DNA from: Solirubrobacterales bacterium 70-9
GTDB taxonomy: Bacteria > Pseudomonadota > Alphaproteobacteria > Acetobacterales > Acetobacteraceae
Direction: 5' to 3'
DNA: 34,029 nucleotides
Assembly: GCA_903970625.1 (NCBI GenBank)
Contig: CAJCJG010000150.1
Span: 1 to 34,029, forward strand
Positions 8,403 through 15,895 of this stretch are shown one piece after another; the stretch's first letter is position 1, and each line of letters opens with the position of its first letter. The position numbers and the translations under genes are program-made. Under the pieces are notes generated by a model. The model searched no databases and was not told the DNA's origin. It saw nothing but the letters and a program-made list of their open reading frames with translations.

Positions 8403-9773
8403 CGGCCGCACTGCCATTGCATCGTCCAGCGCGCGCCCGAACACGTCGAACACTTCGTCGATCTCCGCTTCGGTGATGATCAGCGGCGGCGAGAAGGCGA
8501 TGGTATCGCTGGCGGAGATTTGCCGGGTGATCACACCCAGGTCCTCGCAGCGTTCGCGCACGAATTTGCCGACCGCGCCCAGGGGCTGGAACCGCGCCCG
8601 CGTCGCCTTGTCCGCCACCAGTTCGACGGCGCCCACCAGCCCGACCGCGCGGACCTCGCCCACAAGCGGATGGTCGGCAAATCCCCGCAGCCGTTCGACA
8701 AACCGGCGCGAGACCTTTTGCACATGCGCCAGAATACCGCGCCGTTCCATGATCTCGATGGTGCGCAGCGCCACGGCGGCGGCCACGGGATGGCCGGAGT
8801 AGGTGGTGCCGTGGGCAAAGAAGCCGATGCTGTCGGACCCTTTCTCCAGCCCGCGATAAATCTCGTCGGACAGTGCCAGCGCCGCGATGGGCTGGTAGGC
8901 GGAAGACAATCCCTTCGCCATCGTCATCGTGTCCGGCGCGATGCCGAACGTCTCGCAGCCGAACATGCGGCCGGTGCGCCCGAAGCCGGTGATGACTTCG
9001 TCGGCCAGGAACAGCACGTCGTATTTCGCCAGCACCGCCTGGATCGCCGAAAAATACCCGTCCGGCGGAATCACCACGCCGCCCGCGCCCGTCACCGGCT
9101 CGGCGATGAAGGCCGCCACCGTGTCCGGCCCTTCGGCCAGGATCATGGCTTCGAGATTGCCGGCCATGCGCGCCACGAATGCCGCTTCGTCCTCACCCGG
9201 CAGACCGTTGCGGTAGAAATGCGGATCGTCGGTGTGCAGAAATCCCGGCAGCGGCAGGTCGAACGCGCGGTGTTGCACCGGAATCCCTGTCATGCTCGCC
9301 GCCCCCAGCGTGGAGCCGTGATAGCCGTTTATGCGAGAAATGATCTTCTTCTTCAGCGGCCGGCCGATGGCGTTGTTGTAGTAGCGAATGAACTTGACCA
9401 GATTGTCGTTGGCTTCGGAGCCGGAGAGCGCGAAATAGATGCGCGCGTTTCGGATCGGCACCAGGCTCGCCAGCTTTTCGGCAAGGTCTATGGCGGGGCC
9501 TACGGATTTCGAGGCCACCGTATGATAATATGGCAACTTGTGCATCTGTTCGACGGCTGCGTCGATCAGCTCCTCCTCCCCGAAGCCGAGCGACGTACAC
9601 CACATGCCGGCCACGGCCTCGATATACGGCCGCCCAGTGTCGTCGTACACGTACACGCCCTTGCCCGACACGATGATTTTCGCACCATCGCGACGGTGGG
9701 CGGCAAGGTTGGTGAAACCATGCACCAGCGTGGCCGCATCGCGGGCCGCCGGGGAATTGGGCAAGCCGTCCAT
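8397..9773 (-). CDS. class III (omega) aminotransferase, PLP-dependent
   Basis: A 458-residue fold-type I PLP enzyme. The phosphate-cup motif is LSGSEAND (116-123), the pyridine-nitrogen aspartate is D258 in ADEVITGFGRTG, the Schiff-base lysine is K287 in MAKGLSSAYQP, and FAHGTTYSGHP follows. The family transfers terminal or beta amino groups of omega-amino acids or amines to pyruvate or 2-oxoglutarate. ATG 9773 follows a very strong GGAGGTGAC; a start 14 codons upstream has no such site. It is the first gene of the hyu operon. It could remove the amino group freed when HyuAB opens a cyclic amide, which is inference. Donor and acceptor are not predictable from the sequence. Confidence 0.9.
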   Translation of the reverse strand: MDGLPNSPAARDAATLVHGFTNLAAHRRDGAKIIVSGKGVYVYDDTGRPYIEAVAGMWCTSLGFGEEELIDAAVEQMHKLPYYHTVASKSVGPAIDLAEKLASLVPIRNARIYFALSGSEANDNLVKFIRYYNNAIGRPLKKKIISRINGYHGSTLGAASMTGIPVQHRAFDLPLPGFLHTDDPHFYRNGLPGEDEAAFVARMAGNLEAMILAEGPDTVAAFIAEPVTGAGGVVIPPDGYFSAIQAVLAKYDVLFLADEVITGFGRTGRMFGCETFGIAPDTMTMAKGLSSAYQPIAALALSDEIYRGLEKGSDSIGFFAHGTTYSGHPVAAAVALRTIEIMERRGILAHVQKVSRRFVERLRGFADHPLVGEVRAVGLVGAVELVADKATRARFQPLGAVGKFVRERCEDLGVITRQISASDTIAFSPPLIITEAEIDEVFDVFGRALDDAMAVRPV

Positions 9774-9799
9774 GTCACCTCCGGGCAAAAACCTTGACG

Positions 9800-9828
9800 A
9801 CGATGATGTGATCACACCATGCTGTCAA
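9800..9828 (-). promoter_or_regulatory. tentative promoter with operator in its spacer
   Basis: On the minus strand a perfect -35 element TTGACA (9828-9823) is followed after 17 bases by CATCGT (9805-9800), a weak -10 element. The palindrome TGTGATCACA sits inside the spacer, so a bound regulator would block RNA polymerase. It would drive the aminotransferase-hyuAB operon. The -10 match is poor, so the exact promoter is uncertain. Confidence 0.35.
9807..9816. promoter_or_regulatory. candidate operator, TGTGATCACA
   Basis: A perfect 10-base palindrome in the 82-base gap between the two divergent aminotransferase genes. The same core recurs at 8391-8402, with one mismatch at 8526-8535 and two mismatches over the start of the second GntR gene (12614-12623). 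The half-site spacing differs from CRP sites, which have six bases between TGTGA and TCACA. A GntR/FCD regulator encoded nearby is the likeliest binder. Confidence 0.55.
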
Positions 9829-9855
9829 GCATCCGAACCGGGGAAAGGCATCGTC

Positions 9856-11175
9856 ATGTGGCCCAGTGAAAATTCCGCGTCGCGCCCGTTGTACGATCGC
9901 GCGCTGCGCGTCATGGTCGCCGGCACCACGCGGCATATCCCCTGGCAAGATCCGTTCCCGAGGTTCGCCGCCTCCTGCCGTGGCATGTACGTCACCGACG
10001 TGGACGGCGCGGACGTTCTAGACCTGGTGATGAACAACGCGGCCCTCATCCACGGCCACGCATCGCCGCCGGTGATGGAGGCGGTGCAGGCGCAACTGTG
10101 GCGCGGCACAGCCTGCACCCTGCCGTTCGAGGTCGAGGTGTCGCTGGCCGAACTGCTATGCGAGCGGGTGCCGTCGCTGGAGAAAATCCGCCTGTGCAAT
10201 TCCGGCACCGAGGCGGTGATGCTCGCCATCAAGGCCGCCCGCGCCTACACGAACCGCCCGAAGATCGTGAAGGTGGAAGGCATCTATCACGGCATGTACG
10301 ACTATGCCGAGGTCAGCCTCGACCCGAAGCCGGACAATTGGGGGAACGATCCCGGCCGCATCGGCTATTCGCGCGGCGTACCGCAAGGCGTGCTGGACGA
10401 TGTGATCATCGTGCCCTGGAACCAGCCCGAAGCCCTGCGCCGCATCCTGCGCGACGAAGCCGCGTCCGTCGCCGCGATCCTGTTGGATCCGGTTTCTGGA
10501 GGCACCGGCTTCACGCCGCCGACACCGGAATTTTTGGACGCGGTGCATGAGGCGGCGCATGAGATCGGCGCCTTGGTCATCTACGACGAAGTGCTGTGCT
10601 TTCGCCTCGGCTACCACGGTGCGCAGGGCCGCTTCGGCGACCGGCGGCCAGATTTGACGGTTCTGGCGAAAATCATCGGCGGCGGCTTCCCGGTCGGCGC
10701 CATTGGCGGCCGGTCGGACGTGATGGAAGCCGTGTTCGAACACCGGCGCGGCAAGCCGCTGCTGCCCGCCAGCGGCACCTTCACGGCCAATCCCATCTCG
10801 ATGACCGCCGGCTTGGTGACGATGCAGATGCTGGACGAAGCCAGTTACGACAAACTCGACCGCATCGGCGATACCGCGCGCGCCATCATGCGCGATGCGC
10901 TCGCGCGTGCGGGGGTGCCCGGGCAAGTCACCGGCATCGGCTCGCTGCTGGCCGTGCATCTGCATGACCGCCCGATCCACGACTACCGCTCGGCCTTTGC
11001 CTCGCCCACCGAGGCAGCATCGCTGCGCGCGCTGCAACTGGCGATGCTGAAGCGCGGCGTGCTAATGGCCGTGCGCGGCGTGGCCTATCTGCCGACGGTC
11101 ATGGCCGATGCAGATTTCGAACGTCTTGAATTGGCCGTGCGCGGCGCGCTGGCGGACATGGCGCAGCATGCCTGA
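9856..11175 (+). CDS. class III aminotransferase, glutamate-1-semialdehyde aminomutase-like
   Basis: A 439-residue PLP enzyme of the HemL-like branch. It has CNSGTEAVM (114-122), the PLP aspartate D244 in YDEVLCFRLGYHG, the lysine K272 in LAKIIGGGFPVGA and SGTFTANPIS at 306-315. True HemL makes 5-aminolevulinate, but relatives outside heme operons include beta-amino-acid transaminases. The catabolic setting and coupling to a GntR regulator favour a transaminase role here. ATG 9856 is chosen because GGGGAAAGG lies upstream at good spacing and the N-terminal alignment starts there; the frame remains open far upstream only antisense to the other aminotransferase. Its substrate is unknown. Confidence 0.87.
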   Translation: MWPSENSASRPLYDRALRVMVAGTTRHIPWQDPFPRFAASCRGMYVTDVDGADVLDLVMNNAALIHGHASPPVMEAVQAQLWRGTACTLPFEVEVSLAELLCERVPSLEKIRLCNSGTEAVMLAIKAARAYTNRPKIVKVEGIYHGMYDYAEVSLDPKPDNWGNDPGRIGYSRGVPQGVLDDVIIVPWNQPEALRRILRDEAASVAAILLDPVSGGTGFTPPTPEFLDAVHEAAHEIGALVIYDEVLCFRLGYHGAQGRFGDRRPDLTVLAKIIGGGFPVGAIGGRSDVMEAVFEHRRGKPLLPASGTFTANPISMTAGLVTMQMLDEASYDKLDRIGDTARAIMRDALARAGVPGQVTGIGSLLAVHLHDRPIHDYRSAFASPTEAASLRALQLAMLKRGVLMAVRGVAYLPTVMADADFERLELAVRGALADMAQHA

Positions 11176-11875
11176 CAGCCCCACACTCTCGGCACAGGTC
11201 TATCGCGATCTGCGCAACGCAATCCTGATAGGCACGTATCCGCCCGGCACCCATCTCACCCTGCGCGCGCTCGCCGACGAACTCGGCACCAGCGTCATGC
11301 CTGTGCGCGAAGCGGTGCAGCGCCTTGCCGCCGAGCACGCCGTTGTGCTGAGCCCGAATAAAAGCATTCGCATTCCTCCGCTCGATCGTGCGGAAATCGA
11401 ACAATTGTGGCGACTGCGCATTCTGATCGAGGGCGATGTCTGCCTACTCGCCGCCGGCCGTGCGACTGCGGCGCAGATCGATGCTGTGGCGGCGCTGAAC
11501 GCGGCGGCGGGCAAACTCTATCGCGCCAAGCAACTCAGCGACTTCTTCGCGAAAATCAGCGCCATGGGGCGTGTCCTCGCCGAGGCGGCGGGGGCGGCGC
11601 TGCATGCCGAGTTGATCGCCAATCTGCGCCTGCGCTCCGGCCCACACATGGCGCTGGCGCTGCGCGGCGAGGGGGCGACGGACGACACGTTCGTTAATTT
11701 TACCCTGGCCATGACGGTCGAGGTCGTGGCCGCGTTGCGGGAGGGCGACGGCGAGCGCGCACGGGACGCCCGGCGGGTCGATCTACAAACCTTCCAGCGG
11801 TTCATTTTCGACCGCCTGGGTTGGCAGCGCGTCGCGCCGCTGGCGGATGCGGGCGCGGCTCAAAACTTGCCGTAG
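11168..11875 (+). CDS. GntR family regulator, FCD type (first)
   Basis: A 235-residue regulator with an N-terminal winged helix (about residues 8-70: QVYRDLRNAILIG, then LRALADELGTSVMPVREAVQRLAAE) and a C-terminal all-helical FCD-like ligand domain. FadR/FCD regulators usually bind short palindromes near their own cluster and release them on binding an organic acid or related metabolite. ATG 11168 overlaps the end of the upstream aminotransferase by eight bases, so the two are co-translated. Its last 16 bases overlap the 3' end of the convergent RraA-like gene. It is one of two candidates for binding TGTGATCACA. Confidence 0.88.
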   Translation: MPDSPTLSAQVYRDLRNAILIGTYPPGTHLTLRALADELGTSVMPVREAVQRLAAEHAVVLSPNKSIRIPPLDRAEIEQLWRLRILIEGDVCLLAAGRATAAQIDAVAALNAAAGKLYRAKQLSDFFAKISAMGRVLAEAAGAALHAELIANLRLRSGPHMALALRGEGATDDTFVNFTLAMTVEVVAALREGDGERARDARRVDLQTFQRFIFDRLGWQRVAPLADAGAAQNLP

Positions 11876-12510
11876 CTCAAATAAGCCTGCTGCGGATCCA
11901 CGCCGGACAGGATCGCGGTACGGACGCGGTTTTCGGTGGCAATGGCCAGTTCGGCCTTGGTTACGACGTCTTCCGCGATGGCGCGCGGTACGCGCAACAG
12001 GCCGTCGCGATCGCCGAGCATATAATCGCCGGGCGCAATCCGGACCTCGCCGATGGTAATGTCGACGTCGATGGCTTTCGGCAGCCACCAGCCCACGATG
12101 TCGCGCGGCGTGTGGAAGCGCGCCCAGGTCTGGAAGCCGAGCGCCAGGAGGAAATTCACGTCGCGGATGCCGCCGTCCAGAATCGCACCGCGCACGCCCT
12201 TGTTCTTCAGTGTCTCGGCCGACAGTTCGCCCATGTGAGCCACGGTGCGGTCGTTCGGCTGGCTGACCCAGATGTGGCCGGGGTGCGCCTTCGAAAGCAG
12301 GCCGGTCCAGGCCAGCAACGTTGCGTGCGCGTCGGCTGTGGGATCGACGATACCCTCGATGGTGAACGCGGGGCCGGCGAGAGTCTGTTCGGGCAGGATC
12401 GGCCGCAACTCCGGCGGCAGGGTGAAATCGCGCAGGCCCATCGCGCGCATCACGTCGTGGACGACCCCGGTGTAGCAGCGCGCCAACCGTTCGGTGAGTG
12501 AATCCGTCAT
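11860..12510 (-). CDS. RraA-like protein (HMG/CHA aldolase family)
   Basis: A 216-residue protein of the RraA/4-hydroxy-4-methyl-2-oxoglutarate aldolase family. The active-site segments GVRGAILDGGIRD (105-117, with D112, R116 and D117) and PGDYMLGDRDGLLRVP (160-175) are intact. Relatives are metal-dependent class II pyruvate aldolases or oxaloacetate decarboxylases, while E. coli RraA inhibits RNase E. In this catabolic setting a C-C lyase acting on a 2-oxo acid is more likely. ATG 12510 follows AGGGGA about ten bases upstream. It is divergent from the second GntR gene across an AT-rich promoter region and overlaps the first GntR gene at its 3' end. Often annotated as a methyltransferase by error. 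Confidence 0.85.
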   Translation of the reverse strand: MTDSLTERLARCYTGVVHDVMRAMGLRDFTLPPELRPILPEQTLAGPAFTIEGIVDPTADAHATLLAWTGLLSKAHPGHIWVSQPNDRTVAHMGELSAETLKNKGVRGAILDGGIRDVNFLLALGFQTWARFHTPRDIVGWWLPKAIDVDITIGEVRIAPGDYMLGDRDGLLRVPRAIAEDVVTKAELAIATENRVRTAILSGVDPQQAYLSYGKF

Positions 12511-12552
12511 ATGCCCGTTTCCCCTGGTTCTGCTTCGAGCCTATCCTCGAAT

Positions 12553-12590
12553 ACCATTTTCGACAAAAAATTTTTTATGGTTGATTTTTT
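12553..12590. promoter_or_regulatory. AT-rich divergent promoter region with A-tract palindrome
   Basis: The 104-base gap between the RraA-like and GntR genes contains AAAAAATTTTTT (12565-12576), followed by a further T-run ending at 12590. It is flanked by ACCAT (12553-12557) and ATGGT (12577-12581). In such a GC-rich neighbourhood this stretch stands out; it is likely bent promoter DNA or an operator. On the minus strand TTGTCG and TAGGCT with a 17-base spacer could be the RraA promoter. Confidence 0.45.
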
Positions 12591-12613
12591 CGGTCCGCCC
12601 CGTAGGGTCGTGT

Positions 12614-12623
12614 TATGATCACT
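12614..12623. promoter_or_regulatory. weak copy of the TGTGATCACA site over the GntR start codon
   Basis: TATGATCACT matches eight of ten bases of the candidate operator and covers the ATG at 12615. If bound it would give autorepression. Two mismatches make chance occurrence possible. Confidence 0.25.
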
Positions 12624-13295
12624 TTGCGACGCGCCACGCTCGCCGAACAGGCGTATGAGGAACTGCAAGCCCAGATCGCCACCGGCCGCCTGCCCGCCGG
12701 CCGGCGACTGCTCGCGGAGGAATTGGCGAGCCAGCTTGCCATCAGCCCAACTCCGGTCAAGGAGGCTCTGGCCCAGCTCGAACGCGACGGGCTGGTGGAG
12801 AGCGAGGCGCGGCACGGTTCCGTGGTACGCCGCTTCGCCGCCGATGACATTGCCGAAATCTACGAGGCCCGCGTGCTGATCGAGACGCACGCCGTGAGTG
12901 TTGGCATGAAGGCGCGACGCAATACGCCGGCCTTCCTCGCTGACCTACGGGCGACATACGCGGCGCAGCAGGCGCACGCCGAGCGCCGCAACACCGAGGA
13001 TCTGGCCGAAGCCATCCGTCTGGATCGCGCGTTTCATGAAGCTCTGGTGTCGCTCGGCGCCAACCGCCCGATGGCCGGCTGGCATCGGATGCTGCTGCGC
13101 CAGACGCAGACCATCCGCTCCTATTCGCTTGAACGGTACGACGTGGATCGCGCGCGCGCAGAGCACGCCGCCATCATCGACGCCTTGCAGGGCACCAGTG
13201 GCGGCATCGCTGTCCGCGCCGTCCGCGACCATCTGACCCGGAGCCGCGAGGAAATGCTGTCGCGCGCGCCGGAAGACCTTCCGCCCCGCCCATGA
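12615..13295 (+). CDS. GntR family regulator, FCD type (second)
   Basis: A 226-residue regulator with winged-helix residues about 8-72 (AEQAYEELQAQIATGRLPAG, LASQLAISPTPVKEALAQLERDGLV) and an FCD ligand domain. The latter shows the helical EARVLIETHAV, the metal-type DRAFHEALV and the late histidine in RAVRDHL. FCD domains of this form often bind a metal ion that holds a carboxylate ligand. AGGG lies eight bases before ATG 12615. The stop overlaps the start of the UxaA small subunit as ATGA, so the regulator is translated together with the enzyme genes that follow, which fits a local, substrate-responsive repressor. It probably controls the uxaA-like and ABC importer genes. Confidence 0.9.
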   Translation: MITLRRATLAEQAYEELQAQIATGRLPAGRRLLAEELASQLAISPTPVKEALAQLERDGLVESEARHGSVVRRFAADDIAEIYEARVLIETHAVSVGMKARRNTPAFLADLRATYAAQQAHAERRNTEDLAEAIRLDRAFHEALVSLGANRPMAGWHRMLLRQTQTIRSYSLERYDVDRARAEHAAIIDALQGTSGGIAVRAVRDHLTRSREEMLSRAPEDLPPRP

Positions 13296-13597
13296 CCCCA
13301 CTCCTGCGTCTGGCGGACAGCGACCCGGTCGGCATCGCCACGCGCGACATCCTGGCCGGCGAACAGATGTGGCTCGGCCCGCTGTCGGTCATCGCTGCCG
13401 CCGACGTGCCGCTCGGCCACAAGATCGCTCTGCGCCGCATCGCCGCCGGCGAGAAGGTCGAGAAATACCGCGTGCCGATCGGCACCGCTACGGTCGATAT
13501 CTTCCCCGGCGAGACGGTGCATACGCACAATCTGCGCAGCAATTACATCCCGACCTACACGCTGGAAGCCGGCCACCGCTTCGGCGAGGAGCAGTGA
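13292..13597 (+). CDS. UxaA family dehydratase, small subunit (SAF domain)
   Basis: A 101-residue protein made of a single SAF-like domain, corresponding to the N-terminal part of altronate/galactarate dehydratase (UxaA/GarD). IATRDILAGE, VPLGHKIALRRIAAGEKVEKY and the late HTHNLRS are family-typical. In split enzymes this piece partners the large subunit to dehydrate sugar acids. Two-piece relatives also include sulfolactate sulfo-lyase (SuyAB), so the chemistry is a beta-elimination but the leaving group is not fixed. It overlaps the GntR gene by ATGA and the large subunit by TGATG, so all three are coupled. No metal-site residues can be assigned with certainty. Confidence 0.86.
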   Translation: MTPLLRLADSDPVGIATRDILAGEQMWLGPLSVIAAADVPLGHKIALRRIAAGEKVEKYRVPIGTATVDIFPGETVHTHNLRSNYIPTYTLEAGHRFGEEQ

Positions 13598-14790
13598 TGC
13601 GCGGCTATCTTCGCAGCGACGGCCGCAAGGGCATCCGCAACGTCGTCGCGGTCGCCTATCTCGTCGAGTGCGCGCGCCATGTCGCGCATGAGATCGCCGC
13701 CGAGTTTCGCGGCCAGCCGGTGCATGTCATCGGCTTTCCCGGGTGCTACCCCAACCCGTACGCGAACCGGATGATGCGCCAGCTTTGCACGCACCCGAAC
13801 GTCGGCGCCGTGCTGCTGGTCTCGCTCGGTTGCGAGGGGTTCGACAAGCGTGGCCTGCGCGAGGTGATCGCCGAGTCGGGGCGGCCGGTCGATCTGGTCG
13901 GCATCCAGACCACCGGCGGCACGCGCAGCACGATCCGCCATGGTGTGGACTGGGTGGGCGGCGCGCTGACGGACCTGGAGGAGACGCCGCGCGTGCCGAT
14001 GACCGCCGCCGATCTGGTCGTGGGCACCATCTGCGGCGGCTCGGATGCCACCAGCGGGCTGACGGCGAATCCGGCTATGGGGCTTGCGTTCGACACGCTG
14101 ATTGCCGCCGGCGGGCGGGCGATTTTCGAGGAGACCGGCGAGCTTATCGGCTTGAACCAGTTCATGGCCGACCGCGCGGAGACGCCCGCTTTGGCGCGCG
14201 AAATCGTCGCCTGCATGGACAAGACCGAAGCCTATTACCGCACGCTCGGTCATGGCAGCTTTGCCGCCGGCAACGCCGATGGCGGACTGACCACGATCGA
14301 GGAGAAGTCTCTCGGCGCGTATGCGAAAAGCGGCCATTCGCCGATTGCCGGATTGCTCAAGCCCGGCGACATCCCGCCGCGCACCGGCCTGTATCTGCTG
14401 GATGTGATCCCGGACGGGGAGGTGCGCTTCGGTTTTCCGAACATCAACGACAATGCCGAGATTGCCGAACTTATCGCCTGCGGCAGCCAGATCATCCTGT
14501 TCGCCACCGGTCGCGGCTCGGTCGTTGGCTCGGCCATCTCGCCGGTAATCAAGGTCTGCGCCAATCCGCAGACGTTTCGGCGCATGAGCGAGGACATGGA
14601 CGTCGATGCCGGTCGCGTGCTGGAAGGCCGCGCGACATTGGCCGACGTGGGTGCCGAAATCTTCGCATTGATCGAGGAGGTCGCCGACGGCGCGTTGACG
14701 AAATCCGAAGAATTGCTGCATCAGGAATTCATTCTGACCTACAAATCCTTCACCCCCATCGGGCCGTCCTGCCTGCCGGGAGTGAGATAA
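13597..14790 (+). CDS. UxaA family dehydratase, large subunit
   Basis: A 397-residue catalytic subunit of the altronate/galactarate dehydratase family. It begins GYLRSDGRKGIRNVVAV and has GFPGCYPNPYA, LLVSLGCEG, GTICGGSDATSGLTANPAMG, and the C-terminal region FATGRGSVVGSAISPVIK. Family members use iron to remove water (or sulfite in SuyB) from a hydroxy acid, giving a 2-oxo product. ATG 13597 shares one base with the small-subunit stop and follows GAGGAG. A longer open frame upstream is only the small subunit read out of frame. A perfect hairpin begins three bases after the stop, and the ABC importer genes follow in the same direction. The substrate is probably the compound brought in by that importer. 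Confidence 0.88.
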   Translation: MRGYLRSDGRKGIRNVVAVAYLVECARHVAHEIAAEFRGQPVHVIGFPGCYPNPYANRMMRQLCTHPNVGAVLLVSLGCEGFDKRGLREVIAESGRPVDLVGIQTTGGTRSTIRHGVDWVGGALTDLEETPRVPMTAADLVVGTICGGSDATSGLTANPAMGLAFDTLIAAGGRAIFEETGELIGLNQFMADRAETPALAREIVACMDKTEAYYRTLGHGSFAAGNADGGLTTIEEKSLGAYAKSGHSPIAGLLKPGDIPPRTGLYLLDVIPDGEVRFGFPNINDNAEIAELIACGSQIILFATGRGSVVGSAISPVIKVCANPQTFRRMSEDMDVDAGRVLEGRATLADVGAEIFALIEEVADGALTKSEELLHQEFILTYKSFTPIGPSCLPGVR

Positions 14791-14793
14791 ATC

Positions 14794-14827
14794 GTAGGGT
14801 GGAATGCCCAGGCGCATTCCACCCTAC
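14794..14827. repeat. palindromic repeat / hairpin after uxaA-like gene
   Basis: A perfect 14-base stem (GTAGGGTGGAATGC and its complement) with a six-base loop CCAGGC. No T-tract follows, so it is not a typical intrinsic terminator. A degenerate copy is at 33718-33750, which identifies it as a dispersed repeat family. It lies between the dehydratase and the binding-protein gene, and may cause partial termination or protect the 5' end of the downstream message. Confidence 0.8.
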
Positions 14828-14876
14828 AACGAGCGTTGCGTGACTGGCCAAGAAACGAACCAAGGGGAGAAAAAAT

Positions 14877-15884
14877 ATGAGGACCGGTACAAGAACATTT
14901 GTCGCCGCCGCCATCGCGATAGGCTTGGCGACAGGCGCTGCGCATGCCGCCGATGCGCCGAAGGTCGGCGTGGACCTGACCACGCTCACCTCGCCGTTCT
15001 GGACCGCCTACAACCGCTACATCGTCCAGGAAGCCAAGGCGCAGGGGCTGGACCTGTTGCAGCCGTTCAACTCGGAATTCGACACGTCCAAGCAGATCAC
15101 CGGCGTCAAGAACGCGATCGCGCTCGGCGCGAAAGGCATCATCTTCTCGCCGTTCGAGTCCGCCGCGGCCGGCACGATCCTGAAAACCGCGCAAACCGCG
15201 CACGTCGCGGTCGTGGCCGTGGATGTCGCGCCGTCGGCCGGCCCCGTCGCCATCGTCGTGCGCGCCAACAACCTCGCCTATGGTGAAAAGGCCTGCCACT
15301 ATATCGGCGATCATGTGGCCGAAGGCGCAGTGGTGCAGATTATGGGCGATCAGGCTTCCATCAACGGCCGCGATCGCGGCAACGGGTTTCGCGACTGCAT
15401 TGCGAAGAGCTACCCGAAGCTGAAAGAACTGGAGATCCCGACCAAGGCGTGGTCCGGCGAGGATGCGGCCTCGGGTCTCGACGCGCTGTTGAACGCCAAC
15501 CCCGGAATCAAGGCAATCTACATGCACGCGGGCGGCGTGTTCCTGGCGCCGACGTTGCAGACGCTGAAGCGTAAGGGGCTGTTGAAACTTGCCGGCGATC
15601 CAGGCCACATCATCATCGTCAGCAACGACGGCATCCCGCAGGAGTTCGACGCGATCCGCAAGGGCGAGGCGGACGCCACCGTCTCGCAGCCGGCCGACCT
15701 GTATGCGAAATACGGCATCATGTATTTGAAGCAGGCCATCGAGGGCAAAAAATTCGCCGCCGGCCCGACAGACCACGACAGCACCATCGTCGAAGTGGCG
15801 CCCGGCGTTCTGGAAGATCAGCTTGCCGCGCCGCTGGTGACGAAGGCGAACGTGGACGACAAGGCGTTCTGGGGCAACTTGTAA
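14877..15884 (+). CDS. sugar-type ABC transporter substrate-binding protein
   Basis: A 335-residue periplasmic binding protein of the LacI-like type I fold (CUT2 importers). A signal peptide covers residues 1-24, with a basic start, a hydrophobic core AAAIAIGLATG, and cleavage after AHA. The mature domain has VGVDLTTLTSPFWTAYNRY, GAKGIIFSPFES, the hinge-side IVVSNDGIPQEF and a final family-typical helix. It delivers the substrate to the permease and ATPase that follow. A strong GGGGAG lies before ATG 14877. The gene is bracketed by two perfect hairpins (14794-14827, 15896-15926), an arrangement that can raise the binding-protein level relative to its partners. Its ligand is unknown; a polyol, sugar acid or similar small polar molecule is likely. 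Confidence 0.92.
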   Translation: MRTGTRTFVAAAIAIGLATGAAHAADAPKVGVDLTTLTSPFWTAYNRYIVQEAKAQGLDLLQPFNSEFDTSKQITGVKNAIALGAKGIIFSPFESAAAGTILKTAQTAHVAVVAVDVAPSAGPVAIVVRANNLAYGEKACHYIGDHVAEGAVVQIMGDQASINGRDRGNGFRDCIAKSYPKLKELEIPTKAWSGEDAASGLDALLNANPGIKAIYMHAGGVFLAPTLQTLKRKGLLKLAGDPGHIIIVSNDGIPQEFDAIRKGEADATVSQPADLYAKYGIMYLKQAIEGKKFAAGPTDHDSTIVEVAPGVLEDQLAAPLVTKANVDDKAFWGNL

Positions 15885-15895
15885 GCAACGTGCGT

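Noticed and set aside
9807-9816. CRP/FNR site
   Set aside because: TGTGA and TCACA overlap here rather than being six bases apart, so the spacing does not fit CRP.
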